Shown here in pieces: positions 8,645-18,227 of a stretch of 64,000 nt of DNA. The translations under genes were made by a program, and so were the position numbers. Where the stretch lies: assembly GCF_900142105.1 (NCBI RefSeq), contig NZ_FQZS01000003.1, forward strand, positions 249,720-313,719, in the 5' to 3' direction. Source of the DNA: Lutispora thermophila DSM 19022. GTDB taxonomy: Bacteria; Bacillota; Clostridia; Lutisporales; Lutisporaceae. The notes beneath the pieces are model-generated. The model saw only the letters and a list, made by a program, of their open reading frames with translations, had not been told where the DNA came from and did no database searches. The first letter of the stretch is position 1, and each line of letters opens with the position of its first letter.

Positions 8645-9403
8645 ATGGATAAGTTTTTCAGTATATATTATAGCGGAGAACCTTTTCAGATATTTTCACG
8701 AGTACATATAGTTTCACTATCAATAATTCTAATTATTATACTTCTTATATATTTTAACGCTGAGAGACTTAGAAAGAGCAGAGTTGATAGATTTGCAAGA
8801 AATTTTATTGCTACAGGATTGATAGCTACGGAATTGTCCTTTCAATTGTGGTGTGGGATTAAAGGCGTCTGGACAGTGGAATACAATCTTCCTTTTCATC
8901 TCTGCACCATTTCTACAATAATCTGTGCCATAATGTTATATAAAAATAGCTATAAGATATATAGACTTGCTTACTTTTGGGGACTGGGAGGAGCTATACC
9001 GGCACTTTTGACACCGGACTTAAGTGGATATGGTTATCCGCATTATGTGTTTTTTAAATTTTTCATACTCCACGGATTAATAATTATAGCAGTAGTTTAT
9101 ATGACTTTTGTGTACAAATATAGGCTTGATATAAAGTCAGTTTTTAGAGCATTTGCATACATAAATATTTTTGCATTGGTTGTGGTACCTGTAGATATTA
9201 TTACAGGGGGTAATTACCTGTTTTTATGCAGAAAGCCGGATGCTATAACACCTCTTGATTATTTAGGTCCATGGCCTTGGTATATTATCCCTATGGAATT
9301 AGTAGTATTGGCCATGTTTTTTGCCTTTTATCTACCTTTTGCTATAAAGGATCATGTGGATAGGTATAAAAGTGCCGGTTCAGGATTGAGTTCAGGGTTA
9401 TGA
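8645..9403 (+). CDS. YwaF-like integral membrane protein (TIGR02206 type)
   Basis: 252 residues with about seven hydrophobic helices. Family hallmarks are visible: the LPFHLCTIST segment in the middle, GGAIPALLTPDLSGYGYPHYVFFKFFILHGL, and DYLGPWPWYI near the C terminus. Function is unknown in the family. The ribosome site AGGATGATG is about 8-10 bases before ATG. It follows the phosphate transporter by 33 bases and is followed by an independent promoter. Confidence 0.85.
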   Translation: MDKFFSIYYSGEPFQIFSRVHIVSLSIILIIILLIYFNAERLRKSRVDRFARNFIATGLIATELSFQLWCGIKGVWTVEYNLPFHLCTISTIICAIMLYKNSYKIYRLAYFWGLGGAIPALLTPDLSGYGYPHYVFFKFFILHGLIIIAVVYMTFVYKYRLDIKSVFRAFAYINIFALVVVPVDIITGGNYLFLCRKPDAITPLDYLGPWPWYIIPMELVVLAMFFAFYLPFAIKDHVDRYKSAGSGLSSGL

Positions 9404-9447
9404 TAACTTAAAATATATCTGTAATAATAGTTATGGCGGAAAGTATA

Positions 9448-9476
9448 TTGACAAAAATTCTTGATAATCATATAAT
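9448..9476 (+). promoter_or_regulatory. Sigma-A promoter of the trpS T-box leader
   Basis: TTGACA at 9448-9453 and TATAAT at 9471-9476 are separated by exactly 17 bases. Both hexamers are perfect consensus. Transcription would begin a few bases before the T-box stem I. Confidence 0.88.
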
Positions 9477-9490
9477 ATAACAAATCAATA

Positions 9491-9762
9491 TGATAAATCC
9501 TATGAAGGGAAGCAAGTAAGCTTGGAAACAGATTTACAGAGAGCTGCAGAGGGTGGAATTGCAGTAATTATGTCTAGGCCGAATGGGTCCTTGAGGATTT
9601 TGGCGAAATGGCAGTAGCCAATAACGTGGGCTTCATGTTATAGAAGCAGGATATAAAGTCCCTTGGGATGGAGTATCTGTAATGAGGAGAAGCATTTTGC
9701 TTCTTGAATTAGGTGGTACCGCGTTTATTACGCCCTATAGATTTTATCTATAGGGCTTTTTA
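9491..9762 (+). promoter_or_regulatory. T-box leader (tRNA-Trp specific) with terminator
   Basis: AAATCCT at 9491-9497 pairs with AGGATTT at 9594-9600 to close stem I. Within it lie AGAGAG and the 5-bp helix CTGCA/TGCAG. The specifier loop reads GAA-TGG-G at 9581-9587, so the codon is TGG (Trp), which matches the gene below. The antiterminator bulge sequence AGGTGGTACCGCG is at 9711-9723. The competing terminator is GCCCTATAGA at 9732-9741 paired with TCTATAGGGC at 9747-9756, followed by five T. Uncharged tRNA-Trp should allow read-through. Confidence 0.96.
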
Positions 9763-9789
9763 ATTACTTAATATACGGAGGTGTAGTTT

Positions 9790-10788
9790 ATGGAAAATGC
9801 AAAAAAGGTCATATTAAGTGGAATCCAACCTTCTGGAGATCTTACCATAGGAAATTATTTGGGAGCTATAAAAAACTGGGTTTCTTTACAGGACGATTAC
9901 GACTCATACTATTGCGTTGTTGATCTGCATGCATTGACAGTAAGGCAGAATCCAGCAGAATTGAGAGCCAGAACTTTAAAAAACATCGCAATATATCTGG
10001 CATCCGGTCTTGATCCAGCTAAGAATACAATATTTATTCAGTCCCATGTACCTGCTCATAGTGAGGCAGCATGGTTGTTAAATTGTTTTTGCTATATGGG
10101 CGAGCTGAGCAGAATGACTCAATTTAAAGATAAATCTCAAAAAGTAGGTGAAAGCGTCAGCGCAGGGTTGTTCACATATCCGGTACTGATGGCTGCGGAC
10201 ATTTTGCTGTATAATACGGATTTGGTGCCTGTAGGCAGCGACCAGAAGCAGCATATAGAATTGGCAAGGGATTTGGCTATCAGATTTAACAATCTATATA
10301 GCCCCACATTTAAAGTACCTGATGCATATATAGGAAATGTGGGAGCCAGGATAATGGATCTGCAGGAACCTCAGAAGAAGATGTCTAAGTCTTCGGAGAA
10401 TCCTAACTCTTATATATTGATAATGGACCCGCCTGATGTTATCAGAAAGAAAATAAGCAGAGCTGTTACTGATGATATAGGTGTAGTGAGATTCAGCGAA
10501 GAACAGCCGGGCATATCGAATCTTATAAGCATATTGGGCGCTATAACAGGTGAAAAACCTCAGGAAATAGAGAAAAAGTATGAAGGCATAGGGTATGCTC
10601 AATTTAAATCTGATGTAGCCGAAGCTATTGTAGAAGAGCTTAGCCCGGTTCAGGAAAAGGTAAAACAGCTTTTAGAAGATAAGCCATATATGGAAAGCGT
10701 CTATAAGAACGGAGCAGAAAAGGCAAGCTATGTTGCAAATAAGACGTTGAGAAAGATGCAAAAGAAATTGGGATTAATACCCAGATAG
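9790..10788 (+). CDS. trpS: Tryptophan-tRNA ligase
   Basis: 332 residues, the usual size of bacterial TrpRS. SGIQPSGDLTIGNYLGA holds the class I HIGH-like motif in the TxGN form typical of TrpRS, and QKKMSKSSENP near residue 197 is an intact KMSKS loop. The enzyme charges tRNA-Trp in the cytoplasm. GGAGG is 9 bases upstream of ATG. It is preceded by a T-box with a Trp specifier, so expression should rise when tRNA-Trp is uncharged. No trp biosynthetic genes are nearby and the next gene is unrelated, so the unit appears monocistronic. Confidence 0.98.
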   Translation: MENAKKVILSGIQPSGDLTIGNYLGAIKNWVSLQDDYDSYYCVVDLHALTVRQNPAELRARTLKNIAIYLASGLDPAKNTIFIQSHVPAHSEAAWLLNCFCYMGELSRMTQFKDKSQKVGESVSAGLFTYPVLMAADILLYNTDLVPVGSDQKQHIELARDLAIRFNNLYSPTFKVPDAYIGNVGARIMDLQEPQKKMSKSSENPNSYILIMDPPDVIRKKISRAVTDDIGVVRFSEEQPGISNLISILGAITGEKPQEIEKKYEGIGYAQFKSDVAEAIVEELSPVQEKVKQLLEDKPYMESVYKNGAEKASYVANKTLRKMQKKLGLIPR

Positions 10789-10810
10789 GGTATAATGAAG
10801 AAGTGATAAG

Positions 10811-10894
10811 CCTCCACAGTTGGGACTTGAAATAAGTTTTTCTAAAAGATAAAATTAAAGCAAATGAAGAGTCTCAAATTACTGCATGTGGAGG
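10811..10894 (+). promoter_or_regulatory. Leader structure able to mask the ribosome site of the ZIP transporter gene
   Basis: CCTCCACA at 10811-10818 is complementary over 8 bases to TGTGGAGG at 10887-10894, which contains the Shine-Dalgarno sequence of the next gene. A second helix, GGGACT at 10822-10827 with AGTCTC at 10870-10875, is nested inside it. There is no T-run, so the structure looks translational rather than a terminator. I recognise no named riboswitch family in it. Confidence 0.5.
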
Positions 10895-10900
10895 TTTATC

Positions 10901-11713
10901 ATGAATACTGATACGAATCAATTATTTTTGGCATTTGGACTCACATTATTTGCAGGTCTGGCTACCGGTATTGGAAGTTTACTAGCTTTTTATACAAAGC
11001 AGACAAATAAGAAGTTTTTATCCGGGGCCTTAGGTTTTTCTGCAGGTGTGATGATATATGTTTCCATGATAGAAATATTTGTAGAGGCCAGAAAATCCTT
11101 AGAGGCCTATTATGGATCACCAAAAGGATATTGGGTAACAACTATAGCATTTTTCTTAGGTATAGCTTTGATAGCATTGATAGATAAATTTGTACCCAGC
11201 ACTGAAAATCCTCATGAAATGAGAGATGTAAAAGAAATGGATAAGTCCGAGGAAAAGCAGTCAGACCTGTTAAGGTTAGGATTGTTTTCTGCGTTGGCCA
11301 TAGGAATTCATAATTTCCCTGAGGGATTAGCATCTTTTGCAAGTGCTATGCATGACCCTGCTTTAGGATATAGCATAGCAATAGCAATAGCTATCCATAA
11401 TATACCGGAAGGAATAGCTGTTTCAGTACCTGTCTACTTCGCTACCGGTGATAGAAAGAAGGCATTTATGTACTCTTTCCTTTCAGGTTTGTCTGAGCCC
11501 GTAGGAGCAATTGTAGGCTATTTACTTCTTATGAGGTTCTTTAATGATGCAATTTCCGGTATAATATTTGCAGCAGTTGCAGGAATTATGGTATATATAT
11601 CCTTGGATGAACTTCTTCCTACTGCTGAAAAATATGGAGAACATCATATAGCGATTTATGGTCTTATTCTTGGCATGATGGTTATGGCTGTTAGCCTTTT
11701 ATTGTTTGCATGA
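10901..11713 (+). CDS. zupT: ZIP-family divalent metal transporter
   Basis: ATG at 10901 lies 6 bases after TGGAGG; the ATG at 10886 is inside the leader structure and lacks its own site. The 270-residue product has about eight transmembrane helices and the two ZIP metal-site motifs, HNFPEGLASF and HNIPEGIAVS, in helices 4 and 5. A cytoplasmic loop rich in charged residues (NPHEMRDVKEMDKSEEKQSD) separates helices 3 and 4. Homologues take up zinc, and also manganese, iron or cobalt. The masked ribosome site suggests translational control, possibly by metal, which is inference. Confidence 0.93.
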   Translation: MNTDTNQLFLAFGLTLFAGLATGIGSLLAFYTKQTNKKFLSGALGFSAGVMIYVSMIEIFVEARKSLEAYYGSPKGYWVTTIAFFLGIALIALIDKFVPSTENPHEMRDVKEMDKSEEKQSDLLRLGLFSALAIGIHNFPEGLASFASAMHDPALGYSIAIAIAIHNIPEGIAVSVPVYFATGDRKKAFMYSFLSGLSEPVGAIVGYLLLMRFFNDAISGIIFAAVAGIMVYISLDELLPTAEKYGEHHIAIYGLILGMMVMAVSLLLFA

Positions 11714-11808
11714 AGATCCAATGGATACATTTTAATAAAATAAATGAGTAGAATATGATTGAACTTAGAGCAAAGTGTAAGAAATCTGCAATTAAGAGAT
11801 GATCAGAT

Positions 11809-13344
11809 ATGAAGTATATAGTTAAGTTTTTATTTCATAGAGCATGTTTTCTGGTTCTGGCCATATTAGTACAACTCTTTGTTTTCATAGGTGTAATAGT
11901 TAAATTTTATGATTATTTTGCTTACTTTTATGCAGCAAGTTTAATAATAAGTTTAGTAGTCATATTGTTCATATTAAACAGCAAGAGTAATCCAGTATAT
12001 AAAATAGCTTGGATTATTCCTATTTTGTTGTTTCCGATTTTTGGGGGATTGTTTTATATATTCATCGGCAACAATAAGTTGAGTAAGAGAGCCCGGCAGA
12101 GGATGAAGTCAATATCTGATAAGACAAGAGAGGCTCTGAAACCAAAGCAGCAAATTCTAGATGAAATGAAGCTGAGCAATGAAATTGCAGCCAATCAATC
12201 AAGGTATATACAAGACTATGCCTATTATCCTCCTTATTGCAATACATTTACCGAATACTTATCCATAGGCGAGATAAAATTTGAGAGGCTGAAGGAAGAG
12301 TTAAAAAAGGCCAAAAAATTCATATTCTTAGAATATTTCATTATTGAAGAAGGTATTATGTGGAATAGTATTCTCGATATACTAAAGGAGAAAGTAAAGG
12401 AAGGCGTAGATGTAAGGGTAATATATGATGATGCAGGCTGCATACTCAAGCTGCCCTATGGCTACGATAAAAAGCTTGAAAGCTTGGGTATAAAGTGCTG
12501 TATATTTAATCCCTTGGTGCCTTTGCTATCTACCAGGTTTAATACCAGAGATCATAGAAAAATTGCAATAATAGATGGACATACAGGTTTTACCGGAGGA
12601 ATAAATCTGGCGGATGAGTATATAAATGAATATGAGAGGTTTGGACATTGGAAGGATACGGCCATAATGGTTAAAGGAGAAGCTGTCTGGAGCATGACGG
12701 TCATGTTCCTGTCCATGTGGGATTATTTAAAAGGTATAGATGAAGATTTCGAGAAATTCAAGCCAGATATTGCTTCTTGCCAGAAAGGCTGTAGGGATGG
12801 ATATGTTCAGCCTTATGCTGATAGTCCTTTAGATGATGAAACTGTTGGTGAAGTAGTATATCTGAATTTAATAAACAAGGCGAGGAAATATGTCTATATT
12901 ACAACTCCTTATCTAATCATTGATAATGAAATGATAACTGCGTTGACTTCCGCTGCAAAAGGAGGCGTTGATGTACGCATAATTACTCCACATTGTGGAG
13001 ACAAGTGGTATGTTCATGAGGTTACCAGATCCTATTATAAGATTCTAGTTGAGGGTGGTGTTAAAATATATGAGTATACTCCCGGATTCATCCATTCCAA
13101 AACCTTTGTGGTAGATGATGAATACGGCGTAGTAGGTACAATAAATATGGATTACAGAAGCTTATTTCTTCATTTCGAGTGCGGAGTTTGGATGTATAAT
13201 TGCAGCAGCGTAGGTGACATAAAAGAAGATTTCATCAAAACTTTAGAAATGTGTCAGGAAATCACATTAAAGGATTTAAAACAAGTTAAGTGGCACAAGA
13301 CTCTCATAAGAATGATTTTGAGAATATTTGCTCCATTGATGTAG
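11809..13344 (+). CDS. cls: Cardiolipin synthase (PLD family)
   Basis: 511 residues. Two membrane segments lie at about 10-35 and 38-58 with a third hydrophobic stretch to about 88. Two phospholipase-D HKD motifs follow: H249-K251-D256 in HRKIAIIDGHTGFTGG and H429-K431-D436 in HSKTFVVDDEYGVVGTINMD. The enzyme condenses two phosphatidylglycerols to cardiolipin at the membrane. Domain order and length fit bacterial ClsA. The ribosome site AGAGATGATC is weak. The GT8 gene follows by 45 bases, so the two may be cotranscribed. Confidence 0.95.
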   Translation: MKYIVKFLFHRACFLVLAILVQLFVFIGVIVKFYDYFAYFYAASLIISLVVILFILNSKSNPVYKIAWIIPILLFPIFGGLFYIFIGNNKLSKRARQRMKSISDKTREALKPKQQILDEMKLSNEIAANQSRYIQDYAYYPPYCNTFTEYLSIGEIKFERLKEELKKAKKFIFLEYFIIEEGIMWNSILDILKEKVKEGVDVRVIYDDAGCILKLPYGYDKKLESLGIKCCIFNPLVPLLSTRFNTRDHRKIAIIDGHTGFTGGINLADEYINEYERFGHWKDTAIMVKGEAVWSMTVMFLSMWDYLKGIDEDFEKFKPDIASCQKGCRDGYVQPYADSPLDDETVGEVVYLNLINKARKYVYITTPYLIIDNEMITALTSAAKGGVDVRIITPHCGDKWYVHEVTRSYYKILVEGGVKIYEYTPGFIHSKTFVVDDEYGVVGTINMDYRSLFLHFECGVWMYNCSSVGDIKEDFIKTLEMCQEITLKDLKQVKWHKTLIRMILRIFAPLM

Positions 13345-13389
13345 TTAAAGGCAATGATATAGCAGCGTGTGTAAAGAGGGGATAAGATT

Positions 13390-14205
13390 ATGATGAATCT
13401 GCTTGTTACTTTAAATTCAACATATATAAAACCTTTGAAAATTATGTTGAAATCTCTTTTTATGAATAATAAAGAAGAGAAATTCGATATATATTTAATG
13501 CATTCAAGAATCAGTGATGATGAAATTAAGGATCTGGACAATTACATCGAAAGCCATGGAAGCTCACTACATGTAATCCATATTGATGATAATTGCTTTG
13601 CAAACGCTCCTATACTTTTACATTATACAAAAGAAATGTATTATCGATTGCTGGCGTTTAAGTTTTTGCCTCAGGATATGGATAGGATATTATATTTAGA
13701 TCCTGATACCCTTATAATCAATCCTATTGATAAATTGTATAATACTGATATAAGTGACTATTTGTATGGAGCAGCATATCATGATAAGGTAACGGTTAAA
13801 GAGATAAACAAACTAAGGCTTTATCCATATGTAATAGATGCTTATTATAACTCTGGAATATTGCTGATGAACCTGGATAATCAGAGGGAACTTATTGATG
13901 AGGAAGAAATATATGAATTTGTACGGGAGCATAGGACTAAGCTTATCATGCCTGACCAGGATATACTTAATGCATTATATGGAAAGAAAATAAAGGCTTT
14001 GGATGAGAAGTTATATAATTACGATGCCAGATTTTATCGCTATTATAAGATAATGAGCGGCGGAGAATGGGATATGGACCGAGTAATAAGAAATACTGTA
14101 ATTCTTCATTTCTGTGGTAAGAGAAAGCCATGGCAAAAAGGTTACAGTGGAGTGTTCCATTCGTTGTATAAACACTATGAAAAATTAACTTTCGAAGCAG
14201 TATGA
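13390..14205 (+). CDS. Glycosyltransferase family 8 protein
   Basis: 271 residues beginning MMNLLVTLNSTYIKPLKIMLKSL, the usual opening of GT8. The DxD metal/nucleotide-sugar motif is LYLDPDTL with Asp104 and Asp106. YNSGILLMN, PDQDILNALY and the C-terminal HFCGKRKPW are further family signatures. GT8 enzymes transfer galactose or glucose from UDP-sugars to cell-surface glycans or lipids; the acceptor is unknown. Its position next to cardiolipin synthase hints at an envelope lipid or glycolipid, which is inference only. GAGGGG is about 7 bases before ATG. Confidence 0.92.
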   Translation: MMNLLVTLNSTYIKPLKIMLKSLFMNNKEEKFDIYLMHSRISDDEIKDLDNYIESHGSSLHVIHIDDNCFANAPILLHYTKEMYYRLLAFKFLPQDMDRILYLDPDTLIINPIDKLYNTDISDYLYGAAYHDKVTVKEINKLRLYPYVIDAYYNSGILLMNLDNQRELIDEEEIYEFVREHRTKLIMPDQDILNALYGKKIKALDEKLYNYDARFYRYYKIMSGGEWDMDRVIRNTVILHFCGKRKPWQKGYSGVFHSLYKHYEKLTFEAV

Positions 14206-14207
14206 AT

Positions 14208-14241
14208 GAAAAAGTGCAACGCAAATAAGTTGCACTTTTTC
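14208..14241. terminator. Bidirectional terminator
   Basis: GAAAAAGTGCAAC at 14208-14220 and GTTGCACTTTTTC at 14229-14241 form a 13-bp perfect stem with an 8-base loop. A-tract and T-tract flank it, so it can stop both the GT8 gene and the convergent MATE gene, whose stop codon touches it. Confidence 0.9.
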
Positions 14242-15605
14242 TATTCCTTTTCCTGAAGCTTGCCTGCTTGTTTCAGCTCTTTTAACACATCTCTAATCAT
14301 TATGATTGCCAATATAAAAGTAAAGAAGTCTGCTATTGCCTGACTTGTTTGTATTCCTGTAATGCCTATTATGCGAGGTAATATTAATATGGTAGGTATG
14401 AAGAATAAGCCTTGACGGCCTGATGCCATGAGAGAGGCTTTCCATCCATAACCCAGAGATTGCAGAGTCATGTTGACTATTACTGTAAATGAACTGAGAG
14501 GCATAACCAAACATTGAAATCTCATTGTGCGTGTACCTACATTGATTACATCCACATCATTAGCTCTGAATAGGCTTATGATATCTGGAGCAAATATAAA
14601 GCCGATGAAACCAAAAATAGCTAGTGCTATAAAACCGACCTTAGCACAGAACCAAAAGGACTCTAAAACCCTGTCATATTTTTTAGCTCCATAGTTAAAT
14701 CCGCATACAGGTTGGAAACCTTGACCAAAACCTATCAATGCAGAGTTAATGAACATGACGATTCTTGTCACAATGGATACAGCTGCAATGACAGAATCGC
14801 CAAAAGGTGAGGCAGATATATTCATAAAAATGGCTGCCAAACTTGCGAGGCCTTGCCTATAGAAAGTGGGCATACCTGTCTTTATTATCTCTTTATACAT
14901 CTCTGGTGAGAATTCATAATTAGATATTTTAATCTTAATACTTCCGTCTATGTAATTGCATTGAGAAAATAAAATAAAAAAACTGATTAGCTGACTGATG
15001 ATTGTAGCTATGGCAGCACCGGATATTCCCATATCAAATGCAAAAATAAAAATTGGGTCCAGTATTACATTTAGGACACCGCCTGTAGTTATTCCGACCA
15101 TTGATCTCACAGCATTTCCTTGTGAACGCAATATATTATTCAAAACAAAAGAGCCGCACATATAGGGTGCGCCAATCAATATGTATTTGCCGTAATCCTT
15201 GGCATAAGGTGCGATAGTCTCAGTAGCACCAAGTAAAACAACCAGCTTATCTATAAACAATAGCCCAAATAAAGCCAGCAGTAACCCCATGACCACAGCA
15301 GTGAAAAAAGCTATTGCACCTGCTTTTTCTGCACTTTTTACATCTTTTTTTCCTAAGCTACGAGAAATAAAGCTACCACAGCCCATACCAAAGGTAAAAC
15401 CGATGGCTTGTATTATTGACATTAGGGAAAACATAACACCTACGGCGGCTGCTGCACTTGTGCCGATTTGGCTTACGAAGTAAGTATCTGCCATATTATA
15501 GATAGATGTAATAAGCATGCTGATAATAGTTGGTACTGCTAATTTGGGAATAAGTATATGTATAGGTGTCTGAGTCATCATGGTAAATTTTTCATTATGT
15601 TCCAT
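14241..15605 (-). CDS. MATE family efflux transporter
   Basis: The ATG at 15605 is preferred over a GTG at 15620 because GAGGG is 8 bases before it. The 454-residue product has twelve hydrophobic segments. The repeat opens with PTIISMLITSIYNMADTYFVSQIG, and ILRSQGNAVRSMVGITTGGVLNVILDPIFIF and FGQGFQPVCGFNYGAKKYDRV are standard MATE signatures of both halves. These pumps export cationic drugs or metabolites using Na+ or H+. It is transcribed away from the tetR-ftsH pair, so the intervening 125 bases hold two divergent promoters and the TetR operator may also affect it. Confidence 0.95.
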   Translation of the reverse strand: MEHNEKFTMMTQTPIHILIPKLAVPTIISMLITSIYNMADTYFVSQIGTSAAAAVGVMFSLMSIIQAIGFTFGMGCGSFISRSLGKKDVKSAEKAGAIAFFTAVVMGLLLALFGLLFIDKLVVLLGATETIAPYAKDYGKYILIGAPYMCGSFVLNNILRSQGNAVRSMVGITTGGVLNVILDPIFIFAFDMGISGAAIATIISQLISFFILFSQCNYIDGSIKIKISNYEFSPEMYKEIIKTGMPTFYRQGLASLAAIFMNISASPFGDSVIAAVSIVTRIVMFINSALIGFGQGFQPVCGFNYGAKKYDRVLESFWFCAKVGFIALAIFGFIGFIFAPDIISLFRANDVDVINVGTRTMRFQCLVMPLSSFTVIVNMTLQSLGYGWKASLMASGRQGLFFIPTILILPRIIGITGIQTSQAIADFFTFILAIIMIRDVLKELKQAGKLQEKE

Positions 15606-15729
15606 AATATAAACCCTCACAGAATATTAGATTTTTATAATATAAATATAAAAATAAATATAAAATCATCAAATATTATAACATATATCTGTCACAATAG
15701 TACGAAATAGGTAAATTTATTATCGTATA

Positions 15730-15780
15730 TTGACACATGATATACTATTTGATAGAATTAACTATACCGTCCAGACGGTA
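15730..15780 (+). promoter_or_regulatory. Promoter and TetR-type operator
   Basis: TTGACA at 15730-15735 and TAGAAT at 15753-15758 are 17 bases apart. The perfect dyad TACCGTC-CA-GACGGTA at 15765-15780 lies just downstream, at the transcript start, where a bound repressor would block RNA polymerase. The dyad has the size expected for TetR-family operators. Confidence 0.85.
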
Positions 15781-15798
15781 GAAAGGAGTTTGAAAGCC

Positions 15799-16308
15799 AT
15801 GGAGGTTTCCTTGAAGGAAAAAATACTGTGTGCTGCAAACAAAGTCATCGAAAGAAAAGGCCTAAGCTGTTTCACATTGGAAGAGGTAGCTAAGGAAGCT
15901 GGAATCAGCAAGGGCGGATTGTTGTATCATTATCCTAGCAAGGATAAACTGATACAAGGATTAATACAATATTATATGGAACAGTTTGATAAAAGATTTG
16001 ATAGTAACAGATGGCTCACATCTTTAATAGAGGAGAATTTCAGTTATGATTCAATTGGTAGCACTTGTATGACAGGATTGCTGGCAGCGGTAGCAATGAA
16101 TCAGGAATTACTTAAACCGGTAAAAGAAAACCGCAAAGAGTTGCTGGATAATGTTTATAAGCTTAAAGATCCAATTATGGGAATGATCATATGTCTTGCC
16201 TGTTATGGTATGGCATTTTCTAGACTATTTTGCATTGATGTATTTTCTAAGGAAGATATGCGAAGAATCCATGATAAATTGATGGATTTGTCGCAAGAAT
16301 TGTTGTAA
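15799..16308 (+). CDS. TetR/AcrR family transcriptional regulator
   Basis: ATG at 15799 is used because AAAGGAG is 10 bases before it and the upstream in-frame codons lie in the promoter and operator. The 169-residue product starts with a TetR N-terminal helix-turn-helix: FTLEEVAKEAGISKGGLLYHYPSKDKLIQGLI at about residues 26-57. The C-terminal ligand domain is hydrophobic and Cys-rich near the end. A 16-base perfect dyad overlaps its transcription start, so autorepression is very likely. It is 12 bases from the ftsH-like gene and should co-regulate it; the divergent MATE gene may be a second target. Confidence 0.92.
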   Translation: MEVSLKEKILCAANKVIERKGLSCFTLEEVAKEAGISKGGLLYHYPSKDKLIQGLIQYYMEQFDKRFDSNRWLTSLIEENFSYDSIGSTCMTGLLAAVAMNQELLKPVKENRKELLDNVYKLKDPIMGMIICLACYGMAFSRLFCIDVFSKEDMRRIHDKLMDLSQELL

Positions 16309-16320
16309 GGAGGGGAGCAT

Positions 16321-18150
16321 ATGTTACCCAACAAAAAAGAAAATTTGCCTAAATATATCGCTATTGCGCTTATAATTACATTAGCCATAAATATGTTGAC
16401 ATCTTTTATTTCACAGTCCGCATTTCAAGAAATTGATTACAGCACATTTCTTAAAATGATTGATGAGAAAAAAATCGAGTCAGTACAGATTACTGAGGAT
16501 AAGATAATAATAGTGCCAAAAGCAGATAAGGATACTCCATTAGTGGAGAGAAAAGTGTACTATACCGGTATATTGAATTATCCAGGACTTGTAGATAGGT
16601 TATATAATGCAGGAGTAAGCTTTAAACCGGTCAATGAGAAGCAATCTCCCATCATGAACTTTATAGTTTCCTGGGTATTGCCATTTGCAATATTTTATTT
16701 GTTCAGCTCCATGCTTATGGGATCATTGAGCAAAAGGATGGGAGGAGGTGCCATGTCCATAGGCAAAAGCAATGCCAAGGTATATGTGCAAAAAAGCACA
16801 GGTGTTACCTTCGATGATGTGGCCGGACAAGAAGAGGCTAAGGAATCTCTTAAGGAAATTGTAGATTTTCTTCACAGCCCAAGCAAATATACAAAGATAG
16901 GAGCTAAGTTGCCCAAAGGTGCCCTTTTGGTAGGACCTCCCGGTACGGGAAAGACTCTTTTGGCAAAGGCAGTGGCAGGAGAGGCCAAGGTTCCTTTCTT
17001 CTCCATATCAGGATCAGATTTTGTAGAAATGTTTGTTGGTGTAGGTGCAGCAAGGGTTAGGGATTTGTTCAAACAAACAGAAAAGCAGGCGCCATGCATA
17101 GTATTCATTGATGAAATAGATGCTATTGGCAAGAGCAGAGAAGGTACCATAGGAGGCAACGACGAAAGAGAACAGACATTAAATCAGCTTCTTGCAGAAA
17201 TGGATGGTTTTGATTCTTCAAAAGGGGTTGTAATACTTGCAGCCACCAACAGGCCGGAGGTTCTTGATAAAGCGCTGTTGAGACCTGGCCGTTTTGATAG
17301 AAGGGTAATAGTTGATAAACCAGATTTAAAAGGCAGGGAAGAAATACTAAAAGTTCATGCAAAAAATTATGTAATGGATGAAAGCGTAAACCTGAAAGAA
17401 ATTGCTTTAGCAACTGCAGGTGCTGTAGGAGCAGATCTAGCCAATATGGTCAATGAAGCAGCCTTAAGGGCAGTAAGAATGGGAAGAGACAAGATACGCC
17501 AGGATGACCTGTTTGAAGCGGTGGAAACTGTAATAGCCGGTAAAGAGAAAAAAGATAGGGTTATGACGCAGAATGAAAAGAATCTGGTTGCTTTCCATGA
17601 AGTAGGCCATGCATTAGCTTCAGCATTGCAAAAGAAGACGCAACCTGTCCACAAGATTACTATAATTCCAAGAACCATGGGTGCCTTAGGATATACTATG
17701 CAGATGCCCGAAGAAGAAAAATACCTTATGTCAAAGGACGAAATATTAGAGCAAATAGTTGTCCTTCTTGCAGGGAGAGCCGCTGAAGATTTAGTCTTCA
17801 ATGAAATAACCACAGGAGCTTCCAATGATATAGAAAGAGCTACTCAACTGGCAAGGCAGATGGTAACCATATATGGTATGTCTGAAAGATTTGGCATGAT
17901 GGGGTTGGAATCAATACAGAACAGGTACCTAGACGGAAGGCCTGTTATGAATTGTTCTGATCAGACAGCTGCAGAAATAGACGATGAAGTGCAAAAAATC
18001 CTGAAAGAATGTTATGAAAAAGCAAAGACTCTACTTAAGGATAATATGGAAGCCTTAGGTAAGATAGCTTCATACCTTATTCAAAAAGAAACCATAATGG
18101 GCGATGAGTTTATGGAAATTTTGAATTCTATTTCCCAAAAAGAGGATTAA
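16321..18150 (+). CDS. ftsH: FtsH-type ATP-dependent zinc metalloprotease
   Basis: 609 residues. Two membrane segments at about 10-30 and 108-130 flank an extracytoplasmic loop. Then come the AAA+ module with Walker A GPPGTGKT at 205-212, Walker [12 protein letters not shown], the SRH region RPGRFDRR, and a zinc protease domain with H426-E427-V-G-H430 and third ligand Asp503. FtsH degrades unassembled membrane proteins and regulatory proteins. Here it is the second gene of a TetR-controlled operon with AGGAGGGGAG upstream. The usual housekeeping ftsH lies near tilS/hpt, so this may be a regulated paralogue; that cannot be settled from this window. Confidence 0.95.
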   Translation: MLPNKKENLPKYIAIALIITLAINMLTSFISQSAFQEIDYSTFLKMIDEKKIESVQITEDKIIIVPKADKDTPLVERKVYYTGILNYPGLVDRLYNAGVSFKPVNEKQSPIMNFIVSWVLPFAIFYLFSSMLMGSLSKRMGGGAMSIGKSNAKVYVQKSTGVTFDDVAGQEEAKESLKEIVDFLHSPSKYTKIGAKLPKGALLVGPPGTGKTLLAKAVAGEAKVPFFSISGSDFVEMFVGVGAARVRDLFKQTEKQAPCIVFIDEIDAIGKSREGTIGGNDEREQTLNQLLAEMDGFDSSKGVVILAATNRPEVLDKALLRPGRFDRRVIVDKPDLKGREEILKVHAKNYVMDESVNLKEIALATAGAVGADLANMVNEAALRAVRMGRDKIRQDDLFEAVETVIAGKEKKDRVMTQNEKNLVAFHEVGHALASALQKKTQPVHKITIIPRTMGALGYTMQMPEEEKYLMSKDEILEQIVVLLAGRAAEDLVFNEITTGASNDIERATQLARQMVTIYGMSERFGMMGLESIQNRYLDGRPVMNCSDQTAAEIDDEVQKILKECYEKAKTLLKDNMEALGKIASYLIQKETIMGDEFMEILNSISQKED

Positions 18151-18227
18151 ATGAAAATATGATGTTTTTTTTATTAAGACTTTCACACATAATGCACCTT
18201 AGATATATTAGTTGTAAGGTGGAGATA

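Noticed and set aside
17367-17825. Long minus-strand frame inside ftsH
   Set aside because: It is a shadow of the coding strand: no ribosome site, Ser- and Ala-rich antisense composition.
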